Source: Pseudomonadota bacterium (GTDB taxonomy: Bacteria > Pseudomonadota > Alphaproteobacteria > Rhizobiales > Devosiaceae). From it: a stretch of 64,000 bases of DNA. The stretch lies in assembly GCA_023393475.1 (NCBI GenBank), contig JAEWLC010000053.1, positions 1-64,000 on the forward strand, given 5' to 3'. Positions within the stretch are counted from its first letter, which is position 1. Each line of letters starts with the position of its first letter. Made by a program: the position numbers and the translations under genes. Of this stretch, positions 18,851-27,268 are shown one piece after another. The notes under the pieces were generated by a model, which saw only the letters and a program-made list of their open reading frames with translations, was not told the origin of the DNA and searched no databases.

Positions 18851-19285
18851 ATGTCCGACATCACCCTCCTCGCCGTCCCGGTCTTTTCCACCCTCTGCAA
18901 CGCCGCCTTCGCGCTCCGCCGCGAAGTCTTCGTCATCGAGCAGCAGATCCCGGAAGCCGAGGAGTTCGACGCCGACGACCTCACAGCCACCCATGCCGTC
19001 GCCATTGCCGAGGGAAACGTCGTCGGCGCACTTCGCATCATCGCGACCCCCGAGCACGCCAAGCTTGGCCGCGTCGTCGTCGCCAAGTCCTGGCGCGGCC
19101 GGGGCATCTCGACGAAACTGCTGACCCGCGCCATGGAGATCGCCCGCGCCGGCGGCCAGCCGCGCTTCTTTCTCACGGCCCAGCACGACAAGCTCGGCGT
19201 CTACGAAAAGCTGGGCTTCGTCGCCTTCGGCGAACTGTTCGACGACGGCTCCGGCATCCTGCATCGAGCCATGAAGACCTACTGA
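18851..19285 (+). CDS. GNAT family N-acetyltransferase (ElaA-like)
   Basis: A 144-residue acetyltransferase. It has VFVIEQQIPEAEEFDADD near the N-terminus, typical of ElaA-like GNATs, then the acetyl-CoA site LGRVVVAKSWRGRGISTKLL (R-G-x-G pattern) and YEKLGFVAFGE at the end. ATG 18851 starts MSDITLL; a TTG twelve bases upstream is less likely. The substrate is unknown. The stop is followed within 13 bases by a perfect CtrA box that belongs to what lies downstream. Confidence 0.9.
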   Translation: MSDITLLAVPVFSTLCNAAFALRREVFVIEQQIPEAEEFDADDLTATHAVAIAEGNVVGALRIIATPEHAKLGRVVVAKSWRGRGISTKLLTRAMEIARAGGQPRFFLTAQHDKLGVYEKLGFVAFGELFDDGSGILHRAMKTY

Positions 19286-19297
19286 GGCCCGCCGCCG

Positions 19298-19312
19298 TTA
19301 ACTCCCGCTTAA
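19298..19312 (+). promoter_or_regulatory. Perfect CtrA box in a gap between converging genes
   Basis: TTAA-N7-TTAA is exact at 19298-19312, with another TTAA at 19317-19320. The gene upstream ends at 19285 and the next gene (19468-20016) runs towards it on the other strand, so no protein-coding gene on the plus strand starts within the next 900 bases. The natural target is the structured stretch that follows. Confidence 0.6.
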
Positions 19313-19349
19313 CCCGTTAACCCGGCGCCACGCGCCCTGCCGACAATTT

Positions 19350-19446
19350 TCCGCTAAGTTTAGCGATGTGGGGGCGCCTCGACCGCTCCTCCGAAACGCT
19401 GGGAGGCGTGGAAGGCCGGACCTCGAACACGGGGCCGGCCTTTTGT
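19350..19446 (+). ncRNA. Candidate CtrA-controlled small RNA
   Basis: This stretch has no ORF but three successive hairpins: CGCTAA-GT-TTAGCG at 19352-19365 (perhaps overlapping the promoter), an imperfect stem built on CCTCC / GGAGG at 19388-19406, and an intrinsic terminator at 19412-19444. A perfect CtrA box ends about 40 bases upstream, a plausible promoter distance. The CTCCTCC segment could pair with ribosome binding sites, as anti-Shine-Dalgarno small RNAs do. The 5' end is not defined; anything from 19345 to 19365 is possible. No known RNA family was recognised. The call is inference from structure and context. Confidence 0.38.
19412..19446 (+). terminator. Intrinsic terminator
   Basis: An eight-base stem AAGGCCGG / CCGGCCTT (19412-19419 with 19435-19442) runs into TTTTG on the plus strand. 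It is 127 bases past the GNAT stop, which is far for that gene but fits the end of the candidate small RNA. Confidence 0.75.
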
Positions 19447-19467
19447 CTGCCGAGCCGGCGCCTGGCT

Positions 19468-20016
19468 CTAGGCCAGCTTCTTCACCCACGCCGAAACCTC
19501 GTCGCCGCTGCTCATGTCGGACTGGAAGATCCCGTCGATCATGAAGCTCGGCGACACGTGGATGCCGTTCTGGCGCGCATAGCGGGCGTCCCAGCGGGTC
19601 GATTTGTCGAGCAGTGGCTCGTCGAACGCGGCCATCAGCTTGAGGCCGGTATAGCCCTCGATCCGCCGGATCAGGTCGTTCGGCGTCGCATCGCGGTTCG
19701 GCCCCGTGGCGTGCCGCTCGAACTCGAATTCGTCGAGATGGTCGTAGACCGCCCGCATCACCTTCTTCGCCACTTCCTTGCCCTCCGGCAGGCTCGCGGC
19801 GGCGTAGATCGCGCGCACGATCACCGGCGAGAACATGTGCCACGGCTGCGAATGGAGCCGGATCTTCACCGTCACCTTGTCCTCGCCCGCCTCGGAAAGA
19901 ACCTGGTCTATCTTGCCAAAAGCCCTGGACGAATAAGGACAGGTCGGCTCGAGGAACATCTCGAACTCCCGCGGCCCATGCCCCCACACCAGCGGCTCCA
20001 CCCGGAACTCGGCCAT
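19468..20016 (-). CDS. DsbA-like thioredoxin-fold protein
   Basis: A 182-residue protein of the DsbA/2-hydroxychromene-2-carboxylate isomerase-like fold. The active-site region is FLEPTCPYSSRAFGKI, with CPYS in place of a CxxC pair, so it has a single cysteine and is unlikely to be a classic disulfide oxidase. The helical insertion and the cis-Pro region (GIHVSPSFMIDGIF) are present. No signal peptide is seen, arguing for a cytoplasmic enzyme, perhaps glutathione-dependent. ATG 20016 follows GAGGAGAG. Confidence 0.82.
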   Translation of the reverse strand: MAEFRVEPLVWGHGPREFEMFLEPTCPYSSRAFGKIDQVLSEAGEDKVTVKIRLHSQPWHMFSPVIVRAIYAAASLPEGKEVAKKVMRAVYDHLDEFEFERHATGPNRDATPNDLIRRIEGYTGLKLMAAFDEPLLDKSTRWDARYARQNGIHVSPSFMIDGIFQSDMSSGDEVSAWVKKLA

Positions 20017-20228
20017 CGCACTCTCCTCGATCTGTCGGAGCGCCAAGCTACCCCACAGGCCGGCGGGGCCTATCGGACATTGGTTGAACCCTGCTCCGGC
20101 ATTTCGGGCCCGGCGGAACAGATCACGGCCGATCACGTTGCGTATTCATCGGGCCGTGCGGCATTCCACAGCCAAGCGATTTGCCGCACGGCCCTGTTCA
20201 TGACAGGCACGAACGAGAGGACGATACA

Positions 20229-21236
20229 ATGTTCCGCACATTGCTGACCACCACTGCCATTGCGACCCTGCTGACCGCCGGCGCAATTGCCCAGGACACG
20301 ACGACCACTCCGGCGACTGAGGCCCCGGCAACCGAAGCCCCTGCCACCGACACCCCGGCGATGGATGCGCCCGCTGCCGAAACGGCGGCTCCCCTCGATA
20401 CTTCGATCCTTGCCACGGGCTACACCGTCACCGACAAGGACAACCTCGCCACCGAGATCATCGGCAAGCAGGTCTACTCGTCGAGCGCCGCCGATGCCGA
20501 GCACATCGGTGACGTGAACAACCTCGTCATCGGCGAGAACGGCGAGATCGCGGCCGTCGTCATCGGTGTCGGCGGCTTCCTCGGCATTGGCGAGAAGAAT
20601 GTCGCCGTGAACTATTCCGAACTCGAGTGGGTGACCGCCGAGGACAACAGCGAGCGCTTCGTCCTTGCGACCACCAAGGATGCCCTGCAGCAGGCGCCGG
20701 ACTTCGAGACCACCGATGAGGCCGCGAACGCGCCGCCGGCCGCCGATGGCGCCACCACCGTCCCCGCTGACGCCACGGCTCCGGCCGATAGCAACGCCAT
20801 GGCGCCCGCGGACAACGCTGCCCCGGCCGACCAGAGCGCCACTGACGCAGCAGCGCCTGCGGCCACTGGCGTCGCGGCCGCCCCGATCGCCCGCGACCAG
20901 TTGACCGACGCCCCGCTCACCGCCGAGGAGCTCATCGGAACCAATGCCTATGGCCCGGGCGACGAGCATCTCGGCGCCATCGGTGACGTGGTCCTCGGCG
21001 CCGACGGCACCACCGTCGAAGCCCTGATCATCGATTTCGGCGGCTTCCTCGGCATCGGCACCAAGCCGGTCGCCGTCGGCATCGAGAACGTCCGCTACGC
21101 CACCGACGCGGATGGCGGCGAATACCTGTTCCTCAACGTGACCCGTGACCAGCTCGACAAGGCCGTGGCCTACAACAAGGACACCTTCACGGCCGAGCGC
21201 GACACGCAGCTGCTGAAGACCGATCCGCTCAGCTGA
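20229..21236 (+). CDS. Exported protein with two PRC-barrel domains
   Basis: A 335-residue protein. A signal peptide covers about 1-21 (TLLTTTAIATLLTAGAIAQ), followed by Thr/Ala/Pro-rich repeats of the form ATEAPAT. Two PRC-barrel domains lie at about 65-135 and 235-315, each with the same turn GGFLGIG, joined by a low-complexity Ala/Asp/Pro linker. PRC-barrels are small beta folds found in photosynthetic reaction centre H subunits and RimM and often bind partners or lipids. Paired, exported versions are common in Hyphomicrobiales and of unknown role. It has its own terminator. Confidence 0.88.
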   Translation: MFRTLLTTTAIATLLTAGAIAQDTTTTPATEAPATEAPATDTPAMDAPAAETAAPLDTSILATGYTVTDKDNLATEIIGKQVYSSSAADAEHIGDVNNLVIGENGEIAAVVIGVGGFLGIGEKNVAVNYSELEWVTAEDNSERFVLATTKDALQQAPDFETTDEAANAPPAADGATTVPADATAPADSNAMAPADNAAPADQSATDAAAPAATGVAAAPIARDQLTDAPLTAEELIGTNAYGPGDEHLGAIGDVVLGADGTTVEALIIDFGGFLGIGTKPVAVGIENVRYATDADGGEYLFLNVTRDQLDKAVAYNKDTFTAERDTQLLKTDPLS

Positions 21237-21254
21237 TCGCAGCCACAAGCAGAC

Positions 21255-21280
21255 AAAAGGCCCGCTCCGGCGGGCCTTTT
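21255..21280 (+). terminator. Intrinsic terminator of the PRC-barrel gene
   Basis: A perfect eleven-base stem AAAAGGCCCGC / GCGGGCCTTTT with a four-base loop, 18 bases past the stop. Its A and T arms would let it work in both directions, also for the hydrolase gene coming from the right. Confidence 0.88.
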
Positions 21281-21337
21281 CGCATCTGAGCCGCCGGCGC
21301 CACGCTGGATCGGCTCAAGCCCTCGCTCATCCGGACG

Positions 21338-22219
21338 CTACTGCGTGAGGAAGGCCGTGGCGACCGCGATGAGAAGCGGAGAGTCGATCAGGCTGTAATG
21401 CGTCGTGCCGGGCAGGACGGCGAGCTGGCTTTCGGGCCGTTGCGAGCCGTCGAGCCCGGCATCGCGCTGGCCGCCGCCGAGCAGCTTCCAGAACGCGACC
21501 ATGTGCTCGGGCCGGATGGAATCGGCATCCGCAAACACCAGCAGCGTCGGCGCCTTTATCGCCTTGATCGCCTCGCTCCAGTCACGCTCGGGCAGGTTCA
21601 TCTCGCCGCTCTTGCGCATCATCGTCTCCCAGTTCACGTCCGGGTAGAGCTCGGCGAAGGGCGAGGCGGCGAGTTGCTGGCCGATGGCGGCGGCGTTGCC
21701 GGGCATCTGCTCGAATGCCTGCCGTACCTCGGGATATTCGCCGGCCGTGCTGTAGGCGACCGACACGGACACCAGCTTTTCGACCAGCTCCGGATGCCGG
21801 ATCGCCACCTGCAGCGCCACGGCGGCACCCAGTGAATAGCCCATGAAGCGCGCCCTGCCGATGCCGAGCCGGCCAAGCACGGCCGCGACGTCATCGGCCA
21901 TCGCCTCGCTGGTCCAGGGCGCATCCGTGTCCGTGCTGAAGCCGTGGCCACGGAGGTGAATGGCGATGACCCTATGCGTTTTCGCCATCGCGGCGAGCGG
22001 CGCGCCAAACGTCTGGGACGGCAGGACGCCGCCATGGAGGAGCACCAGCGGCGGACCGTCGCCATGGATCTCGTAGTAGATCTGGACGCCCCCGACCGGG
22101 ACCTTCCCGCTGCTGCTGGCTATGCTCATCGGACTGTCTCCTGCGGTTTGGGCTATGGCGGGTGCGGCCACGAGGGCCGCAGCGAGAACGGCAAGAACGG
22201 CGAAAGTGCGCCTCAGCAT
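21338..22219 (-). CDS. Exported alpha/beta hydrolase
   Basis: A 293-residue protein with a cleavable signal peptide (MLRRTFAVLAVLAAALVAAPAIAQ) and an alpha/beta hydrolase fold: oxyanion strand LVLLHGGVLPSQTF, nucleophile elbow GYSLGAA, acid in LLVFADADSIRPEH and the final histidine in LPGTTHYSLI. The substrate is unknown. It is the third gene after an ArsR regulator and an SRPBCC protein on the same strand, with 17 bases to the latter, so it may share their control. ATG 22219 is chosen for the signal peptide. Confidence 0.9.
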   Translation of the reverse strand: MLRRTFAVLAVLAAALVAAPAIAQTAGDSPMSIASSSGKVPVGGVQIYYEIHGDGPPLVLLHGGVLPSQTFGAPLAAMAKTHRVIAIHLRGHGFSTDTDAPWTSEAMADDVAAVLGRLGIGRARFMGYSLGAAVALQVAIRHPELVEKLVSVSVAYSTAGEYPEVRQAFEQMPGNAAAIGQQLAASPFAELYPDVNWETMMRKSGEMNLPERDWSEAIKAIKAPTLLVFADADSIRPEHMVAFWKLLGGGQRDAGLDGSQRPESQLAVLPGTTHYSLIDSPLLIAVATAFLTQ

Positions 22220-22236
22220 GGTCGTACTCCTGAAAC

Positions 22237-22713
22237 TCAGGGCGTTGCGAGGAACCGCTCGAGCTTGTCGAGGGCCTGGTTGGTGCCGGCTGCCCATCCG
22301 CCCTCAATGGCAACGGCAAGGTTCGCGGCGCTCTCGAACTCGGCCCGCATGGTGAAGATCGTCTCCTCGCCGAGCGCTTCGAACGTCAGGGTCGCGAGAT
22401 AGGTCGGCGGCCGGTTGCCGCCCACGGCTGACCCCGGCGAACGCAGTGGCCGGTAGACGATGCGTTCGGGCGCAAGGATCTCGACGAACTCGTAGCGCAC
22501 GGGATGCGGGGTGCCATCGGGCCTGTGCATCGTGACACGCCACTCGCCGCCGGCACGGAAGTCGAGCGTCGTGATATCGGAGGTGAAGTTCTCCGGACCC
22601 CACCACTGGGCGAGCAGGTACGGATCCTCGAACGTGCGCCACACAAGGCTGCGGGGTGCCCTGAGGCGACGGGTGATGACGAGTTCGCGCTGCTCCAGCG
22701 GATCGGTGGCCAT
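22237..22713 (-). CDS. SRPBCC / AHSA1-family protein
   Basis: A 158-residue START-like protein of the activator-of-Hsp90-ATPase-homologue-1 type: RRLRAPRSLVWRTFEDPYLLAQWWGPENFT at the N-terminus and AEFESAANLAVAIEGGWAAGTNQALDKLERFL at the C-terminus. These small proteins have a hydrophobic cavity that binds lipids or other apolar ligands. The pair ArsR regulator plus AHSA1 protein is very common in bacteria. Six bases separate it from the arsR-like gene. Confidence 0.92.
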   Translation of the reverse strand: MATDPLEQRELVITRRLRAPRSLVWRTFEDPYLLAQWWGPENFTSDITTLDFRAGGEWRVTMHRPDGTPHPVRYEFVEILAPERIVYRPLRSPGSAVGGNRPPTYLATLTFEALGEETIFTMRAEFESAANLAVAIEGGWAAGTNQALDKLERFLATP

Positions 22714-22719
22714 GGCGCC

Positions 22720-23067
22720 TCAGTTCTTCTTGCCCGAGGCATCGGCCGACTGCAGCCGCTCGAGCAGCCCGTCGAGGCGGTTGAGGCTGCCGTCCCAGAA
22801 CTTCGAGAACTCCTCGATCCAGCCGACCGCCTCGCGCAAGGGCTGTACCTCGAGCCGGCATGGCCGGAACTGGGCGTTGCGGCCGCGGCTGATGAGCCCC
22901 GCGCCTTCCAGCACCTTCAGGTGCTTGCAGATCGCCGGGATGCTCATCTCGAACGGCGCCGCGAGGTCCTTCACCGCCGCCTCGCCGTCCATCAGCCGCA
23001 TCAGGATGGCCCGGCGGGTGGGATCGGCGATCGCCGCGAGGGTGAGGCTGAGCTGGTCGGGCTGCAT
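22720..23067 (-). CDS. ArsR-family winged-helix repressor
   Basis: A 115-residue regulator with IADPTRRAILMRLMDGEAAVKDLA and the recognition helix region IPAICKHLKVLEGAGLISRGRNAQF. It lacks the CxC metal site of ArsR/SmtB, as usual for the SRPBCC-linked subfamily, so it probably senses something other than metal. Two dyads just upstream (23076-23106) are the likely operators for autorepression. Confidence 0.93.
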   Translation of the reverse strand: MQPDQLSLTLAAIADPTRRAILMRLMDGEAAVKDLAAPFEMSIPAICKHLKVLEGAGLISRGRNAQFRPCRLEVQPLREAVGWIEEFSKFWDGSLNRLDGLLERLQSADASGKKN

Positions 23068-23075
23068 GCTGTTAC

Positions 23076-23106
23076 TAACCTATCGGTTATCTAACTGATC
23101 GGTTAG
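23076..23106 (-). promoter_or_regulatory. Double dyad operator of the ArsR gene
   Basis: TAACC-N4-GGTTA at 23076-23089 and CTAAC-N6-GTTAG at 23091-23106 are two adjacent, related palindromes 9-39 bases before the start codon. This is the position expected of an ArsR operator overlapping the promoter. Confidence 0.65.
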
Positions 23107-23242
23107 TTACAGGGAATGGCGATACCTGTCAACGCAACCCCGCCGTGCCGCCTTGGCTGCTCCGGAGTGTCATGCAGGCGTCACCCGAAGCGCCTAAAGC
23201 GAGCGGCGCTGCGCGGAACGTATCTTTCGCCCAGCTGTCACA

Positions 23243-23260
23243 ATGGAATTTTCGTTCCAT
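23243..23260 (+). promoter_or_regulatory. Palindrome ATGGAA-N6-TTCCAT upstream of ABC operon I
   Basis: A perfect six-base dyad ATGGAA / TTCCAT lies about 110 bases before the binding-protein start. TGGAA-TTCCA type palindromes are known operators of IclR-family regulators. No such regulator is in the window, so the protein that binds here is unknown. Confidence 0.4.
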
Positions 23261-23367
23261 TTTTTGCTTGCCAGCCGCCTACGCCGGAATAATCTCAATC
23301 CCGGAAGGCCGGCGCAGATCGGCCTGCCGCAGGTGGTCCCTGCAAGGCGAACATGGGAGAAAAAGCG

Positions 23368-24516
23368 ATGAAACGTCGTGCGTTTATGCTGTCCGTCGGC
23401 GGTGCCGCAGCGGGCATGGTGCTGCTGCCCCGCCTGGCCTTCGCCGAGGCGGGCCGGATCGACTGGTACACTTCGTCGGACCAGAACATCCTCGATTTCT
23501 GGACCAATATCGTGAAGCCGAAGTTCGAAGCCGCCAACCCTGGCGTGACGCTGAACCTCGTCGACGCCGGCGATGGTCCGGGCAATATTGCCATTGGCGA
23601 GCGCGCCCTCGCAGCCCTTTCGGCCAAGGCCGACCCGCAGGCAGATTACTTCGAGAGCTACGATCCGCGCCTGCCGTCGGGCGCCATCGAGGCTGGCCTC
23701 TTCGTCAACATGAAGGAAGCCGGGCTCTCGAACTGGTCCAAGATCAACCCGCTCGGCATCGACAACGACTACTCGATGCCCTACCGCGGCAGCCAGGTGC
23801 TGCTGGCCTATGACACCACCAAGCTCGATCCGGCCAATGTGCCCAAGACCTGGGCCGACCTGATCGCCTGGATCAAGGCCAACCCGGGCCAGTTCATCTA
23901 CAACCGCCCCAACAAGGGCGGCTCCGGCGGCAACTTCGTACGCCGCGCCATCTACGAGGTGAACGGCAAGGACCCGTCGCTCTTCACGACGACCAACTTC
24001 GCCGAGTTCGGCGAGAAAGCCCTGCCGCCGGCCTGGGAAGTGCTCAAGGACATCGCCCCGTCGCTGTTTGACGGCGGCGCCTACACGTCCGGCAACACCC
24101 AGTCGATCCAGCTGCTCGGCCAGAGTGCCGTGACCATGATCCCGGCCTGGTCCGACCAGGCGCTGTCGGCCATCAGCCAGGGCGTACTGCCCGAGACCAC
24201 CGGTCTCGTGCAGCTGCAGGACCTCGGCCTCCCCGGCGGCTTCTCCCGCTCGGTCGTGCTGTCGAACGGGGTCAACAAGGACGCTTCGCTCAAGCTCGCC
24301 GACTTCATCCTCTCCGAGGAAATCCAGTCGGCCGTGCTAACCGAACTCGGCGGCTTCCCGGGCGTGTCGTGGGACTACGTGTCGGCCGACCTGCGCGAGA
24401 AGTTCAAGGACGTGATCCCCGAAACCATCCCGAACTTCCCGGGCGGCGACTGGGAGAAGGCGATCAACGAGGGCTGGTATCGCAACGTCGCCCCGAACGT
24501 GGATCCCAATTCGTGA
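23368..24516 (+). CDS. ABC transporter substrate-binding protein (iron/hexose-phosphate type family 1)
   Basis: A 382-residue periplasmic binding protein. The N-terminus KRRAFMLSVGG followed by a hydrophobic stretch to AFA looks like a Tat signal. The body (IDWYTSSDQNILDFW, then YRGSQVLLAYDT and NVPKTWADLIAW) is of the FbpA/AfuA/PhnS group, whose members bind ferric iron, sugar phosphates, phosphonates or polyamines. ATG 23368 follows GGGAGA; ATG 23353 would add five residues before the twin arginines. It heads a five-gene operon with a glycerophosphodiesterase, which makes an organophosphate more likely than iron; this is inference. Confidence 0.88.
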   Translation: MKRRAFMLSVGGAAAGMVLLPRLAFAEAGRIDWYTSSDQNILDFWTNIVKPKFEAANPGVTLNLVDAGDGPGNIAIGERALAALSAKADPQADYFESYDPRLPSGAIEAGLFVNMKEAGLSNWSKINPLGIDNDYSMPYRGSQVLLAYDTTKLDPANVPKTWADLIAWIKANPGQFIYNRPNKGGSGGNFVRRAIYEVNGKDPSLFTTTNFAEFGEKALPPAWEVLKDIAPSLFDGGAYTSGNTQSIQLLGQSAVTMIPAWSDQALSAISQGVLPETTGLVQLQDLGLPGGFSRSVVLSNGVNKDASLKLADFILSEEIQSAVLTELGGFPGVSWDYVSADLREKFKDVIPETIPNFPGGDWEKAINEGWYRNVAPNVDPNS

Positions 24517-25394
24517 CGACTACGACTACGGTCGCGAACGACATCGTCGGCACGAAGAAGAGCGGGTGGCCGGTTGGCCTCCTGCTCGTCGCCGCCCCGG
24601 TGTTCCTGGTGGGCTGGATGATCATCTGGCCCATCATTTCCGCCATCAGCCGCACCCTGTGGCTGCCCAATGAGGGCTCCGGGCGCAGCTTCTCGCTCGA
24701 GACCTACAGCTTCTTCTTCACCGACCAGTACAGCCTAAACAACCTTTGGCTCACGCTGTGGACCACGGGCGTCTGCGCGATCCTGCTGGTGCTGATCTGC
24801 GTGCCGATCGCGCTCTACCTGCGCTTCGCCAAGGGCCGGCTGGCCGCCTATGTGCAGGGCCTCGCCATCTTTCCGATGTTCGTGCCCTCGATCATCCTGA
24901 GCTACGCGATCATCCGCGTGCTCGGTCCGAACGGCACCGTCGACCTGCTGCTCAATTCCGTGGGGCTGCCCAAGATCCGCTCGCCCTACCTCACGCCTTG
25001 GGGGCCGGTGATCGGCCTCGTGTGGGACAATATCCCGCTGACGGTGCTGATCCTCCTCGCGGGACTCGGGAACGTCTCCAACCAGGCGATCGAAGCGGCG
25101 CGCGACGTGGGCGCGAGGCCGATCGCCGTGCTGTGGCACATCATCCTGCCGCGCATCTCCAACTCCATCCTCGTGGCGGTCAGCTTCACCGTGCTCGGCA
25201 TCTTCTCCTCCTTCACCCTGCCCTATGTGCTGGGTCCGGCCGCGCCGGAGATGATGGGCCCGTTCATGCAGCGCACCTTCCGCGACGTGAACGATCCGAC
25301 CATGGCCCTCACGCAGGCGGTAATCACCTTCGCCTTCTGCATCGTGTTCGGGCTGTTCTACGTCCGCTCCGTCGCCAAGAACCGGGCGGTCTGA
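24513..25394 (+). CDS. ABC transporter permease (operon I)
   Basis: A 293-residue inner-membrane permease with about six helices and the ATPase-contact loop EAARDVGARPIAVLWHIILPRI. GTG 24513 overlaps the binding-protein stop (GTGA), which decides the start over the longer frame. It pairs with the next permease to form the channel. The first cytoplasmic residues are Thr-rich. Confidence 0.92.
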   Translation: MTTTTTVANDIVGTKKSGWPVGLLLVAAPVFLVGWMIIWPIISAISRTLWLPNEGSGRSFSLETYSFFFTDQYSLNNLWLTLWTTGVCAILLVLICVPIALYLRFAKGRLAAYVQGLAIFPMFVPSIILSYAIIRVLGPNGTVDLLLNSVGLPKIRSPYLTPWGPVIGLVWDNIPLTVLILLAGLGNVSNQAIEAARDVGARPIAVLWHIILPRISNSILVAVSFTVLGIFSSFTLPYVLGPAAPEMMGPFMQRTFRDVNDPTMALTQAVITFAFCIVFGLFYVRSVAKNRAV

Positions 25395-25395
25395 C

Positions 25396-26217
25396 ATGCC
25401 AGGGGTCCTGAAGGAAAGACGCATCGACTGGCCGGGCATCGGCCTCGCCGTGGTGTTGACGCTGGTAATCGTGTTCCCGCTCGTCGTGGTGGGGACCTGG
25501 GCCTTCACCAATGTCTGGCGCTACCCCTCGGTGATCCCGCAGGAGTTCGGGCTCAAGTTCTGGAACCAGACGCTGGCCCGTGCCGACGTCTGGAGCTCGA
25601 TCACCATGAGCCTCAGCCTCGCCACCATGGTGACGTTCCTCTCGGCGCTGATCTGCCTCCCGGCCGCCTATGCCTTCGCGCGGCTCGATTTTCCCGGGCG
25701 CAACATCCTCTTCTTCTCGTTCCTCGCCGGGCACGCCTTCCCCAAGTTCGGCCTCCTCGTCGCCATCGCCGGCATCTTCCTGCAACTGAACCTCATCGGC
25801 ACGTTCTGGGGCGTTGTGCTGATCCAGCTCGTGGGCACGCTCCTGTTCATGATCTGGATTCCGGTGGCCGCCTTCCAGGCGGTGGACCGGCGGATGGAAG
25901 AGGCAGCACGCGACGTGGGCGCCTCGCCGCTCCGCGTCTTCTGGTCCATCACCCTGCCCCAGGCCGGGCCGACCATCGCGGCAGCGATCCTTTTGAGCTT
26001 CGTCGGCACCTTCTACGAAACCGAAGGCGCATGGCTGATCGGTGCGCCGCAGATCCGCACGCTACCCGTCCTGATGATCAGCTTCATCAACAACCAGCCG
26101 GTGATCCAGTACGGCGCGGTGCTTTCCGTGCTGCTCTGGATCCCCTCCTTCATCGCCCTGCTGTTTGCACGCCGGGTCATCAACTCGGGCAGCTTTGCCC
26201 GCGGCTTCGGCGCCTGA
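25396..26217 (+). CDS. ABC transporter permease (operon I)
   Basis: A 273-residue permease with about six helices and the EAA loop EEAARDVGASPLRVFWSITLPQAG. It starts one base after the preceding stop. Its length and the paired arrangement match the two-permease importers of the iron/phosphonate/polyamine type. Confidence 0.93.
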   Translation: MPGVLKERRIDWPGIGLAVVLTLVIVFPLVVVGTWAFTNVWRYPSVIPQEFGLKFWNQTLARADVWSSITMSLSLATMVTFLSALICLPAAYAFARLDFPGRNILFFSFLAGHAFPKFGLLVAIAGIFLQLNLIGTFWGVVLIQLVGTLLFMIWIPVAAFQAVDRRMEEAARDVGASPLRVFWSITLPQAGPTIAAAILLSFVGTFYETEGAWLIGAPQIRTLPVLMISFINNQPVIQYGAVLSVLLWIPSFIALLFARRVINSGSFARGFGA

Positions 26218-26226
26218 GGAGCACCC

Positions 26227-27261
26227 ATGTCGGTTCTCGAAATCAAGAACGTCACCAAGGCTTTCGGGGAGGTCCGGGCGGTCGACGACTTCAATCTCAC
26301 CGTGGGCGACGGCGAACTCGTCTGCCTCCTCGGCCCGTCGGGCTCGGGCAAATCCACCCTGCTCCGCATGGTCGGCGGCTTCGAAACGCCGACCTCCGGC
26401 GTCGTCGCCATCGACGGCGAGGACGTGACGCGAGTGCCGCCCGAGAAGCGGCCGACCGGCATGGTGTTCCAGAGCCACGCGCTCTGGAGCCACATGAACG
26501 TGTTCAAGAACCTCGCCTTCGGCCTGAAGCTCCGGCGGCTCCCCGCCGACGAGATCCAGCAGAAGGTCGAGGCGGTGCTCGAACTGGTCGGCCTCGCCGG
26601 CTATGGCGAGCGGCATGTCACCCAGCTCTCCGGCGGCCAGCAGCAGCGCGTCGCCCTCGCCCGTTCGCTGGTGCTGGAGCCCAAGATCCTGCTGCTCGAC
26701 GAACCCTTTGCTTCCCTCGACCAGCACCTGCGCGAACGCCTTCGCGAAGAAGTTCGCGACATCCAGCAGCGGCTGAAGATCACCACCCTGTTCGTCACCC
26801 ACGGGCAGGACGAGGCGCTCTCCATGGCCGACCGCATCGTGGTGATGCGTGACGGCAAGATGGAGCAGGTCGCCGCCCCCGATGCGCTCTATCGCGAGCC
26901 GGAGACGCCGTTCGTCGCCGGCTTCATCGGCACCATGAACCTGATCGAGGGCCAGGTGTCGGGCGGCCAGTTCTCGCGCCCCGGCTTCACCCACCCGCTG
27001 CCGATCGGCGACGGGCCGGCGACCTTCGCCGTGCGGCCCGAGGCGCTTGCCATCACGCCGTCGCAGGCGCTCGACGGGCCGCGCATCCACCGTGTCACCG
27101 ATTACGGCGCGCACGCCATCGTCGATCTCGAACTGCCCGACGGGCTCCGCCTCAAGGCCACCGTCCCCGATGCCCGCGAGTGGCACGACGTAACTGCCGC
27201 AACGCTTGCACCGAAGGCCTTCTCCGCCTATCGCGACAACGCGGTTGCCTACCGGAGCTGA
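26227..27261 (+). CDS. ABC transporter ATP-binding protein (operon I)
   Basis: A 344-residue ATPase with Walker A GPSGSGKST, signature LSGGQQQR, Walker B ILLLDEP and H-loop FVTHGQDEA, followed by a TOBE-like C-terminal domain from about residue 270. This is the PotA/UgpC/FbpC architecture. It energises uptake through the two permeases upstream. GAGGAG precedes ATG 26227. Confidence 0.95.
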   Translation: MSVLEIKNVTKAFGEVRAVDDFNLTVGDGELVCLLGPSGSGKSTLLRMVGGFETPTSGVVAIDGEDVTRVPPEKRPTGMVFQSHALWSHMNVFKNLAFGLKLRRLPADEIQQKVEAVLELVGLAGYGERHVTQLSGGQQQRVALARSLVLEPKILLLDEPFASLDQHLRERLREEVRDIQQRLKITTLFVTHGQDEALSMADRIVVMRDGKMEQVAAPDALYREPETPFVAGFIGTMNLIEGQVSGGQFSRPGFTHPLPIGDGPATFAVRPEALAITPSQALDGPRIHRVTDYGAHAIVDLELPDGLRLKATVPDAREWHDVTAATLAPKAFSAYRDNAVAYRS

Positions 27262-27268
27262 CCTTTCC

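Noticed and set aside
19286..19467. tRNA or known structured RNA in the 19.3-19.45 kb gap
   Set aside because: No cloverleaf, anticodon arm or T-loop pattern; the stems fit only a short hairpin RNA with terminator.
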